This document shows, piece after piece, positions 1 through 5,986 of a DNA stretch of 11,589 nucleotides (its first letter is position 1; each line of letters opens with the position of its first letter). The stretch is from NCBI GenBank assembly GCA_019347785.1, contig JAHWKQ010000050.1:1-11589 (forward strand), written 5' to 3'. Made by a program: the position numbers and the translations under genes. The notes beneath the pieces are model-generated. The model made no database searches. It was not told the DNA's origin and saw only the letters and a program-made list of their open reading frames with translations. Origin of the DNA: Actinomycetota bacterium (GTDB lineage Bacteria > Actinomycetota > Nitriliruptoria > Euzebyales > Egibacteraceae).

Positions 1-807
1 GACGAACGACGGGATCACCGCGCGCAGCTCGGTCAGCAGCGCGTCGCCGCAGGCGCGGGCCTCGGCCAGCTCGGAGGAGCGCAACCGCAACAGCAGCTGC
101 TCGTAGGCCTGGCCGCTGGCGTAGATGCCCACGTTCGACGTCGTCGCCGCGGGCAGCAGCCCCCGCAGGACGTCGCACGCCTTCGCCCGCAGCGAGCTTC
201 GCCAGGCGCGCTCCGACGTCTCGGGGCCCCGGGGGAAGCGGTGCGCCGCCCACGCCTCGACGCGGGGGAAGGCATCCGCGTAGGCGTCGAAGACGGCGTC
301 GAGCTCGGCCACGTACGCAGGGCCGTGCCCGGACGACATGATGTCGGGGTCCCGGTGGTAGCGGTAGCGGCCGCCCGGGCGGTCGTGGTAGGGCACGTAG
401 CGGGTCGACTGCTCCAGGTAGGCGGCCAGGCGCCCTCGCTCGAGCGTCTTCGTCAGCAGGTTCGACGCGCTCTCCACGGCCACGTGCGCGCCACCGAGCT
501 GCGCGACCGAGTCGTCGCCGTAGTCCAACAGCATGCGCTCGTACAGCCGCTCGGCCCGCCCGGAGCCGGCCGGATCGCCGGCCGCGCCCCGCCCGGCGAC
601 CCCTTCGGGCCCGTGCAGGTCCCCGGCGAACTCGTCGAGCAGCAGGCGGCGCAGGGTCTTCGCCGAGCGCGAGTAACGTGCGAACAACGCCCCCTTGACG
701 ACCTCCGGCAGGTCGGTGAGGGCGAAGACCGACCCGTCGACGTTGCTGACGTGGCGCCGCAGCGTGGCCCGCTCCGCGGGGGTGAAGGCGTCGCCGTGGG
801 CAGCCAT
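1..807 (-). CDS. ThyX-like flavin-dependent thymidylate synthase homologue, 3' end outside window
   Basis: Partial gene; 269 codons are visible from an ATG and the frame runs open past the left edge. Canonical ThyX makes dTMP from dUMP using FAD, NADPH and methylene-tetrahydrofolate. Family signs are RYSRSAKTLRRLLLDEF near residues 44-60, an SNLLTK...YLEQSTRYVPY block at about 116-140, and LLPAATTSNVGIYASGQAYE further on. Aligned by eye to the ThyX signature RHRX7S, the block reads R124-G125-R126 followed by S134, so the central histidine is glycine, while the E132/S134/R136 positions of the dUMP side are kept. I recall long, divergent proteins annotated as ThyX that look like this; 269 residues without a stop already exceeds a usual ThyX (about 220-250). 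The gene starts 2 nt after the dapB stop with no clear Shine-Dalgarno, so translational coupling is likely. dapB-thyX proximity is usual in Actinobacteria. The family is fairly certain; catalytic competence is not. Confidence 0.8.
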   Translation of the reverse strand, partial: MAAHGDAFTPAERATLRRHVSNVDGSVFALTDLPEVVKGALFARYSRSAKTLRRLLLDEFAGDLHGPEGVAGRGAAGDPAGSGRAERLYERMLLDYGDDSVAQLGGAHVAVESASNLLTKTLERGRLAAYLEQSTRYVPYHDRPGGRYRYHRDPDIMSSGHGPAYVAELDAVFDAYADAFPRVEAWAAHRFPRGPETSERAWRSSLRAKACDVLRGLLPAATTSNVGIYASGQAYEQLLLRLRSSELAEARACGDALLTELRAVIPSFV

Positions 808-809
808 CG

Positions 810-1523
810 CTACAGGATCGACTCGAGCCCGACGGTGAGCCCGGGCAGCGAGCCGACCCGCTTGACCGCCAGCAGCACGCCCGGGGCGAACGACCGCCGG
901 TCGAGGGAGTCGTGCCGGATCGTCAGCGTCTGACCGGGGGCGCCGAAGACGACCTCCTGGGACGCGAGGATCCCGGGCAGGCGCACGCTGTGCACGGGCA
1001 CGCCGTCCACGACCGCACCACGCGCCGGGTGGCCCGCCGGGCCGGGGACCGTCCGGTCGCGCCGGCGCGCGGCCGCCACCAGGCGCGCGGTGTGCAGCGC
1101 GGTCCCGCTGGGGGCGTCGAGCTTGCCGTCGTGGTGCAGCTCCACGATCTCGGCGTGCGGCAGATGCGGGGCGACGTGCTGGGCCAACCGCAGCAGCAGC
1201 ACCGCCCCCAGGGCGAAGTTCGGCGCGACGAACAGGTTGGCCGGCCCGGTCATCGCCTCGAGCTCGACCAGGTCCTCGTCGGTCAGCCCGCTGGCCCCGA
1301 CCACGGTGTGCACCCCGCGCTCCAGCAGCCACGCCACGTTGCGCCGCACGCTGGCGGGCGTCGTGAACTCGACCGCGACATCGGCGCCCGCATCGATGAC
1401 GCCGTCCAGACTGTCCTCCGAGCCCACGCGGGCGACCAGCTCGCACTCGGCGTCGGCGTCGATCGCTTCGGACACCACCGTGCCCATACGGCCGTGGGCG
1501 CCGACGACGGCGACGCGCGTCAC
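810..1523 (-). CDS. dapB: 4-hydroxy-tetrahydrodipicolinate reductase
   Basis: Encodes 237 residues, somewhat shorter than the roughly 245-270 common in the family. DapB reduces 4-hydroxy-tetrahydrodipicolinate with NAD(P)H to tetrahydrodipicolinate, on the cytosolic route to meso-diaminopimelate and lysine. The nucleotide-binding loop is GAHGRMG (8-14), followed by VEFTTPASV (51-59) and the domain junction VAPNFALGA (99-107). The catalytic signature ELHHDGKLDAPSGTA (128-142) contains H130, H131 and K134. The C-terminal block VHSVRLPGILASQEVVFG is also typical. The start is a GTG sharing the bases GTGA with the stop of the M16 peptidase gene. No Shine-Dalgarno is evident, so reinitiation after the upstream gene is the likely mode. 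The stop (TAG) is 2 nt before the thyX-like ATG. Identification is secure. Confidence 0.97.
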   Translation of the reverse strand: MTRVAVVGAHGRMGTVVSEAIDADAECELVARVGSEDSLDGVIDAGADVAVEFTTPASVRRNVAWLLERGVHTVVGASGLTDEDLVELEAMTGPANLFVAPNFALGAVLLLRLAQHVAPHLPHAEIVELHHDGKLDAPSGTALHTARLVAAARRRDRTVPGPAGHPARGAVVDGVPVHSVRLPGILASQEVVFGAPGQTLTIRHDSLDRRSFAPGVLLAVKRVGSLPGLTVGLESIL

Positions 1524-2917
1524 GCGCCCACGGGGTCGGCCAGCCATCCCTCGAACGGGCGCCTGCCCGCGGCGTCGTCGAAGGGGCCGACCACCGCCAG
1601 CGTCGTCGGCTCGGCCAGCAGCACCCGCCCGGCGTCGGCGACGTCGGCGTCGCTCACGCCCCGGATCGTCTCCAGCAGCTCGTCGAGGCCCAGCAGTGGC
1701 GTGCCGGTCACGACGGCCTTGCCGAGACGGACCATGCGGCTGCCGCTGTCCTCCAGCGCCAGGAGCAGGCTGCCGGCGAGATGGCCCTTGGCGCGGCGGA
1801 GCTCGTCGGCCGTCAGTCCCCCGTCGGCGGCACGGCGCAGCTCCGCGCGCACGACGTCGAGGACCTCCAGGGCCCTGCCGGGTGTCGTGCCCGCGTAGAC
1901 GGCGAAGGTGCCCGCGTCGGTGTAGCGGGCCTGGGTGCTGTAGACGGAGTAGACCAGCCCACGGCGCTCGCGGACCTCCTGGAACAGCCGGCTGGACATG
2001 CCGCCGCCGAGCGCCTGGTCCAGCACGCTCGCGGCGAACCGGCGCGGGTCGTCGCGGGCGAGGCCGGGGCCTCCGACCACGATGTGCGCCTGCTCGGTCG
2101 GCCGCGGCCGCACCAGCGCGGACGGCCCCGACGGCCCGCGCGCGGGTTCGCCGCGCCGGCGCCCACCGGCCGGCGACGGTGGCCTCGTCCCGGTGGCCCC
2201 GTCGCCGCCGTCCCAGGCGCCGACCACCCCGGCCACCAGCCCGACGACCTCCTCGTGGGCCACGTTGCCCGCCACGGCGACGACCAGGTTCGCCGGCACA
2301 TACCACCGCCGGTAGTACCCGTGCACCTCGTCGCGGGTCATCCCGCCGACGGTCCCGACGTGACCGAGAACCTCCCGGCCGAGCGCGTGGTCACCGAAGT
2401 AGGCCTCGTTGAAGACGCTGTGCACCAGCTCGTCGGGCGTGTCCAGGTGCATGCGGATCTCCTCGAGCACGACGTTGCGCTCGGCCTCGACGTCGGCCGG
2501 CGCGTTCGTCGCCGAGGTGACCATGTCGCCCAGCACGTCGATGGCGAGGGCGAGGTCCTCGTCCAGGCAGCGGGCGTGGAAGCAGGTGTACTCCCTGCTG
2601 GTGAACGCGTTGAGGTCGCCACCGACCGCCTCGAGGGCCTCCGCGATGTCCTGGGCCGAGCGCCGGCTGGTGCCCTTGAACAACAGATGCTCCAGGAAGT
2701 GGCTCGCGCCGGCGAGGGCCGCCTGCTCGTCGCGCGAGCCGCAGTCGAGCCAGAAGCCGACGGCCGCCGACCGGACGTGTGGCATGGCCTCCGTCACGAC
2801 CCGCACACCCGAGGCCAGCACCGTCGAGCGGACCCCGCCACCGCCCTCCGGCGCCGGCGATCCCTCGCCGTGGCCCCCCGGGTCGCTGCGGTCCGGCTCC
2901 GCCCCGAGGCGGCTCAC
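1520..2917 (-). CDS. M16-family zinc metallopeptidase (processing-peptidase-like)
   Basis: Encodes 465 residues with two M16 halves. The N-terminal catalytic half has the inverted zinc motif HFLEH (H73, E76, H77), with the third ligand in ERNVVLEEI, where E153 lies 76 residues after H77 as in mitochondrial processing peptidase beta. The C-terminal half has GGGMSSRLFQEVRERRGLVYSVYS (304-327), the usual second-domain signature. The halves are joined by a low-complexity Gly/Pro/Arg linker at about 236-274; a Pro/Gly-rich segment of about 28 residues precedes the first domain. No signal peptide or membrane helix is seen, so it is probably cytosolic. The substrate is unknown. M16 genes next to pnp and dapB are common in Gram-positive bacteria. 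The GTG start overlaps the pnp stop as GTGA; no other start fits as well. It ends with the same GTGA overlap into dapB. Confidence 0.93.
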   Translation of the reverse strand: MSRLGAEPDRSDPGGHGEGSPAPEGGGGVRSTVLASGVRVVTEAMPHVRSAAVGFWLDCGSRDEQAALAGASHFLEHLLFKGTSRRSAQDIAEALEAVGGDLNAFTSREYTCFHARCLDEDLALAIDVLGDMVTSATNAPADVEAERNVVLEEIRMHLDTPDELVHSVFNEAYFGDHALGREVLGHVGTVGGMTRDEVHGYYRRWYVPANLVVAVAGNVAHEEVVGLVAGVVGAWDGGDGATGTRPPSPAGGRRRGEPARGPSGPSALVRPRPTEQAHIVVGGPGLARDDPRRFAASVLDQALGGGMSSRLFQEVRERRGLVYSVYSTQARYTDAGTFAVYAGTTPGRALEVLDVVRAELRRAADGGLTADELRRAKGHLAGSLLLALEDSGSRMVRLGKAVVTGTPLLGLDELLETIRGVSDADVADAGRVLLAEPTTLAVVGPFDDAAGRRPFEGWLADPVGA

Positions 2918-5319
2918 GGGCGGCGCGTACGCCGCCGGCCGCCCGTCTCGTCGGCCGGGGCCTGCTGGTCCGTCCGCTGGCGGGTCCGCCTGCGTGACCG
3001 CTCCCGGCCGCTTCCCTCGCGCGGCGCCGGCCGGGCCGGCGACGGCTCGGGCTCGGGCTCGGGGGCGGTCGCGGCGACGGGCGCCACGACGGGGGGTGCG
3101 TCGGGGGTCTCCACGGCGGGCTCGCTCGCCGGCTCGTCGATGGGCACGAGCTTGAACTTGCGCCCGTCCACGACCTCGGCGACCTCCACCCACAGCTTCT
3201 CGCCCACGCTGACGGCCTCGTCGGCGTGGTCGAGCCGCCGGCTGCCGCCGAGCCGCGAGATGTGCAGCAGCCCGTCGCTGCCCGGGGTGAGGGAGACGAA
3301 CGCCCCGAAGTCGGTCGTCTTGACGACGGTGCCGTAATAGCGCTCGCCCTCCTTGGGCACGACCGGGTTGGCGATCGCGCGGACGCGCTCCAGCGCCAGG
3401 TCGGCCTTGGCGGAGTCAGCCGAGTAGATCTTCACGACCCCGCGCCCGTCGACGTCGTCGATGTCCACGTCGGCGCCGGTCTCCTCGGTGATCTCCCGGA
3501 TGATCTTGCCCTTGGGCCCGATCACCTCGCCGATCTTGTCGCCGGGGATGTACTCGACGAGCACGCGCGGGGCGTGCGGGTTGAGCTCGGCGCGGGGCTC
3601 GGGCAGGCAGTCGGTGATGACGCCGAGGATCTCGTGGCGTGCCTCGCGCGCCTGCTGCAGCGCGTCGGCCAGCACCCGGGCCGGGATGCCCGCCAGCTTC
3701 GTGTCCAGCTGCAGGGCGGTGATGTAGTCGGCCGTGCCGGCGACCTTGAAGTCCATGTCGCCGAAGGCGTCCTCGGCCCCGACGATGTCGGTCAGGGTGG
3801 TGTACCTGCCCTCCTCGCTGATCAGTCCCATGGCGATGCCGGCCACCGGCGCCGCGACCGGCACACCGGCGTCCATGAGCGACAACGTCGAGGCGCACAC
3901 GGAGGCCATCGACGTCGAGCCGTTGGACGACACCACCTCGCTGACCAGCCGCAGCGTGTAGGGGAACTCCTCGGGGCCGGGCACGACCGGCCGCAGCGCG
4001 CGCTCGGCCAGCGCCCCGTGGCCGATCTCACGGCGCTTCGGGCCGCGCATGAAGCCCGTCTCGCCCGTGGAGAACGGCGGGAAGTTGTAGTGATGCAGGT
4101 AGCGCTTCTCGTCGACCGGGTCGAGGGTGTCCAATCGCTGGGCCTCGCGCAGCATCCCCAGTGTCAGCACGTTGAGGACCTGGGTCTCGCCGCGGCTGAA
4201 CAGACCCGAGCCGTGCGCGCGCGGCAGGACCCCCGCGTCGGCCGACAGCGGCCGGATGTCCCGGGGTCCACGGCTGTCGACGCGCACGCCGTCGTTGACG
4301 ACCCGGCGGCGGATGAGCGTCTTCTCCAGGGCACGGAAGGCGTTGCGCGCCTGCCGCTCGAGCTCGTCGTCGCCGGCTTCGACGTCCCCGGCGTCGGCGA
4401 ACGCGGCGTCGACCGCGCGCTCGCGCAGCTCGGCCACCCGCTCCGAGCGTCCGGCCTTGTCCAGCCCGGGGTCGGCGAGCACGGCCGCGAGATCGTCGGA
4501 CACGGCCCGCACCGCCTGGGCCACCTGGTCGTCGTAGGCGGGGAACCGGGGGTACGACGCCGCGTCCCTGGTTCCGGCCTGCGCGGCGAACTCCAGCTGC
4601 AGGTCGCACAGCGTCTTGAGGTGACCCTTGGCTTCCTCGAGCGCGGCGCCCAGGACCTCCTCGGTCGGCTTGGCGCCGCCGAGCTCGATGCGCTCGACCG
4701 AGTGCTCGGTGGCCTCCGCCTCGACCATGAGGATGTCGATCTCGCCGGAGTCGGGGTTGAGCCTGCCGGCGACGACCAGGTCGAAGATCGCCTCGTCGGC
4801 CAGGTGCTGGAACGTCGGGAACGGCGTCCAGGCGCCCTCGCGGTCCATGGCCATCCGCAGCCCGGCGACGGGCCCGTCGAACGGGATACCGGCCAGCGTC
4901 GTGGCCAGCGACGCGCCGTTGATGGCCAGCACGTCGGGGGGGTTTGCCTGGTCGGCGGACAGCGTGGTGACCAGCAGCTGGATCTCGTTGCGCAGTCCGG
5001 CGTCGAACGTCGGTCGCATCGGGCGGTCGACGAGGCGACAGGTCAGAATGGCCTGCTCGCTGGGCCGGCCCTCCCGCTTGAAGAAGCTGCCGGGGATCTT
5101 GCCGGCCGCGTACATCCGCTCCTCGTAATCGACGGTGAGCGGGAGGAAGTCCAGATGCTCCTTGGGCCTGCCGCTGGCGGTGGCCGTGACGAGCAGGATC
5201 GTCTCGCCCAGGTGGGCGACGACCGCGCCCCCGGCCTGACCGGCCAGCGTGCCGGACTCGAAGCGTACGGTGACGTCGCCGACCGTGGCCGACGCCTCGT
5301 GGATTCCCAGTCTTCCCAT
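2914..5319 (-). CDS. pnp: Polyribonucleotide nucleotidyltransferase (PNPase)
   Basis: Encodes 801 residues. PNPase degrades RNA 3'-to-5' by phosphorolysis and can add tails in reverse, as a homotrimer. Domains in order are RNase PH 1 (about 5-145), a helical linker, RNase PH 2 (about 345-575), a KH domain with GPKG at 601-604, an S1 domain (about 658-727) and a 75-residue tail. The second RNase PH domain has SSNGSTSMASVC (phosphate site) and AEDAFGDMDFKVAGT, whose D517 and D523 match the catalytic Asp pair D486/D492 of the E. coli enzyme. The tail is Pro/Glu-rich and then strongly Arg-rich. The ATG chosen begins MGRLGIHEASATVGD and has AGGAGG upstream with a rather long spacing of 13 nt; an in-frame start 39 nt further upstream lies before that Shine-Dalgarno and is unlikely. 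Co-transcription with rpsO is likely, since no convincing promoter is seen in the gap. Confidence 0.98.
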   Translation of the reverse strand: MGRLGIHEASATVGDVTVRFESGTLAGQAGGAVVAHLGETILLVTATASGRPKEHLDFLPLTVDYEERMYAAGKIPGSFFKREGRPSEQAILTCRLVDRPMRPTFDAGLRNEIQLLVTTLSADQANPPDVLAINGASLATTLAGIPFDGPVAGLRMAMDREGAWTPFPTFQHLADEAIFDLVVAGRLNPDSGEIDILMVEAEATEHSVERIELGGAKPTEEVLGAALEEAKGHLKTLCDLQLEFAAQAGTRDAASYPRFPAYDDQVAQAVRAVSDDLAAVLADPGLDKAGRSERVAELRERAVDAAFADAGDVEAGDDELERQARNAFRALEKTLIRRRVVNDGVRVDSRGPRDIRPLSADAGVLPRAHGSGLFSRGETQVLNVLTLGMLREAQRLDTLDPVDEKRYLHHYNFPPFSTGETGFMRGPKRREIGHGALAERALRPVVPGPEEFPYTLRLVSEVVSSNGSTSMASVCASTLSLMDAGVPVAAPVAGIAMGLISEEGRYTTLTDIVGAEDAFGDMDFKVAGTADYITALQLDTKLAGIPARVLADALQQAREARHEILGVITDCLPEPRAELNPHAPRVLVEYIPGDKIGEVIGPKGKIIREITEETGADVDIDDVDGRGVVKIYSADSAKADLALERVRAIANPVVPKEGERYYGTVVKTTDFGAFVSLTPGSDGLLHISRLGGSRRLDHADEAVSVGEKLWVEVAEVVDGRKFKLVPIDEPASEPAVETPDAPPVVAPVAATAPEPEPEPSPARPAPREGSGRERSRRRTRQRTDQQAPADETGGRRRTRRP
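2919..2936 (-). repeat. Hairpin at the pnp / M16 peptidase junction
   Basis: GGCGGCG (2919-2925) and CGCCGCC (2930-2936) form a perfect 7-bp stem with a 4-nt loop (UACG in the minus-strand RNA). It lies in the last arginine codons of pnp and ends 1 nt before the GTG of the M16 gene. Folded, it would cover the M16 ribosome-binding region until ribosomes finishing pnp open it, which would enforce coupling. It may also be a by-product of alternating CGG/CGC arginine codons. Confidence 0.4.
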
Positions 5320-5332
5320 CCGTGTGGTGGTC

Positions 5333-5338
5333 CCTCCT
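5333..5338 (-). promoter_or_regulatory. Shine-Dalgarno of pnp (AGGAGG)
   Basis: A perfect AGGAGG reads on the minus strand, 13 nt before the pnp ATG (11 nt if extended to AGGAGGGA). It decides the start at 5319. Its first base is also the last base of the 20-nt palindrome just upstream, so a hairpin there would abut the ribosome site. Confidence 0.75.
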
Positions 5339-5357
5339 GACGACCGCGCGGTCGTCA
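5338..5357 (-). promoter_or_regulatory. Perfect 20-nt palindrome at the pnp ribosome-binding site
   Basis: The sequence TGACGACCGCGCGGTCGTCA equals its own reverse complement over all 20 positions; the flanking C and C end the symmetry. As RNA it can form an 8-bp stem with a GCGC loop whose 3' arm touches the AGGAGG of pnp. It is not a terminator, because no U-run follows and the gene starts at once. It could be an mRNA processing or autoregulatory hairpin, as pnp leaders are in E. coli, or a protein operator on DNA. The repeat is seen; the function is inferred. Confidence 0.6.
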
Positions 5358-5363
5358 CCGGTG

Positions 5364-5400
5364 CCCGTCCCGGACGGGGACCGACGCGTGTCGGACGGGG
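5364..5400 (-). repeat. Adjacent inverted repeats and a 9-nt direct repeat in the pnp leader
   Basis: Three small elements lie together. CCCGTCC at 5364-5370 and GGACGGG at 5372-5378 form a 7-bp inverted repeat around one base. CCGAC at 5381-5385 and GTCGG at 5390-5394 form a 5-bp stem with a 4-nt loop. CGGACGGGG occurs twice, at 5371-5379 and 5392-5400, exactly 21 nt apart. No U-tract follows on the minus strand. They may be part of a structured leader or simply reflect GC-rich sequence. Confidence 0.4.
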
Positions 5401-5425
5401 CGCGAGGGCCAGTTCCCAGTCACCG

Positions 5426-5448
5426 CGGCTGCGATGGCACCGCAGCCG
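5426..5448 (-). promoter_or_regulatory. GC-rich hairpin in the rpsO-pnp gap
   Basis: CGGCTGCG (5426-5433) and CGCAGCCG (5441-5448) form a perfect 8-bp stem with a 7-nt loop. On the minus strand it is followed by mixed sequence without a T-run, so it does not look like a classical intrinsic terminator. In Streptomyces coelicolor the rpsO-pnp intergenic hairpin is reported as an RNase III processing site; a similar role here is inference. Confidence 0.45.
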
Positions 5449-5484
5449 TCGTCACTGACAACTGACTCGTCGCGTCTCCCCGTG

Positions 5485-5502
5485 GCCGGGCTCGTGCCCG
5501 GC
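5485..5502 (-). promoter_or_regulatory. GC-rich hairpin just after rpsO
   Basis: GCCGGGC (5485-5491) and GCCCGGC (5496-5502) form a perfect 7-bp stem with a 4-nt loop, 27 nt after the rpsO stop. It overlaps a second palindrome, GCTCCGGAGC (5501-5510). No T-run follows on the minus strand, so full termination is doubtful. It may protect the rpsO 3' end, cause partial termination or be a processing site. Confidence 0.45.
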
Positions 5503-5529
5503 TCCGGAGCGGATCGTGGTCTGCCGACG

Positions 5530-5802
5530 CTACCGGCGCAGACCCAGTCGCTGGATCAGCTCCCGGTAGCGCTGTACGTCGGTGCGTTGCACGTAGTCCA
5601 GCAGGCGGCGCCTGCGCCCGACGAGTTGCAGCAGGCCGCGCCGTGAGTGGTGGTCCTTCTGGTGGGTCCTCAGGTGCTCGGTCAGGTGGTTGATGCGCGC
5701 GGTCAGCAGCGCGACCTGTACCTCCGGCGAGCCCGTGTCGCCTCCGGTCGTCGCATAGTCGCTGATGAGTCGCTGCTTGTCGGGGATGACGGCTCTGCTC
5801 AA
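5530..5802 (-). CDS. rpsO: 30S ribosomal protein S15
   Basis: Encodes 90 residues from a TTG start, close to the usual 89. S15 binds 16S rRNA in the central domain and nucleates assembly of the 30S platform. The signature is plain: DTGSPEVQVALLTARINHL, then KDHHSRRGLL and YRELIQRLGLRR at the C-terminus. Start choice: AGGAG at 5810-5814 lies 7 nt before this TTG but only 1 nt before an in-frame GTG at 5806-5808. The TTG therefore fits the ribosome site better and gives the family length; the GTG would give 92 residues. pnp follows after 210 nt of structured sequence, the widespread bacterial rpsO-pnp pair. S15 represses its own mRNA through leader structures in several bacteria, so the 5' region may be regulatory. 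The identity is certain and the start is likely. Confidence 0.96.
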   Translation of the reverse strand: MSRAVIPDKQRLISDYATTGGDTGSPEVQVALLTARINHLTEHLRTHQKDHHSRRGLLQLVGRRRRLLDYVQRTDVQRYRELIQRLGLRR

Positions 5803-5809
5803 ACGCACG

Positions 5810-5814
5810 CTCCT
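5810..5814 (-). promoter_or_regulatory. Shine-Dalgarno of rpsO (AGGAG), decides a TTG start
   Basis: AGGAG reads on the minus strand. It is 1 nt from a GTG, too close to use, and 7 nt from an in-frame TTG two codons later, which is an ideal distance. This supports initiation at TTG. Confidence 0.65.
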
Positions 5815-5838
5815 GTGGTGGCGCGTCCGGCGCGGGGA

Positions 5839-5851
5839 CGCCTGTCAGGCG
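5839..5851 (-). promoter_or_regulatory. Small inverted repeat in the rpsO leader
   Basis: CGCCTG-T-CAGGCG on the plus strand is a 6+1+6 inverted repeat. In the rpsO leader RNA it can form a 5-bp stem with a 3-nt loop, 25 nt upstream of the Shine-Dalgarno. The minus strand also repeats GACAGGCG here. It could be part of an S15-binding leader, but no known S15 leader fold was recognised. Confidence 0.3.
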
Positions 5852-5865
5852 CCTGTCGACGGCAC

Positions 5866-5884
5866 GGGACGATCGTAGCGTCCC
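5866..5884 (-). promoter_or_regulatory. Possible rpsO promoter -10 (TACGAT) inside an inverted repeat
   Basis: The minus strand reads TACGAT at 5872-5877, which fits the actinobacterial TAnnnT -10 pattern and would put a start site near 5865, about 60 nt before rpsO. It sits inside GGGACG (5866-5871) / CGTCCC (5879-5884), an inverted repeat with a 7-nt spacer. No good -35 lies about 17 nt upstream, so this is tentative. The inverted repeat could instead be an operator or a hairpin after ribF. Confidence 0.35.
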
Positions 5885-5986
5885 GGCCGCAGCGGGGGCC
5901 GCCGGCGCTGTGACAGGGCACGGTGACCGGTCCCTCTGATCGACGGATCCCACCAGTCTGCCATCGCCCCGAGGCCCCCACAAGCG

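Noticed and set aside
1524..2306. Extension of dapB upstream of the GTG at 1523 in the same frame
   Set aside because: The upstream part is Arg/Gly-rich nonsense lying over the M16 gene; the DapB family begins with TRVAVVGAHGRMG at the chosen start.
1781..3337. A 518-codon plus-strand open frame opposite the M16 gene
   Set aside because: Low-complexity translation with no family motif; the opposite strand has an intact M16 peptidase with all zinc ligands.
3226..5340. A 704-codon open frame on the plus strand opposite pnp
   Set aside because: It is the antisense shadow of pnp in a GC-rich genome, where stop codons are rare. Its product is His/Val/Arg-rich with no recognisable domain, while the minus strand encodes a complete PNPase.
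5438..5466. A pnp promoter with TTGTCA as -35
   Set aside because: The hexamer 17 nt downstream is GCCATC, which does not resemble a -10 element.
5426..5502. Intrinsic terminator after rpsO
   Set aside because: Stems are strong but no T-run follows on the coding strand, and pnp has no convincing promoter of its own, so read-through is more likely.
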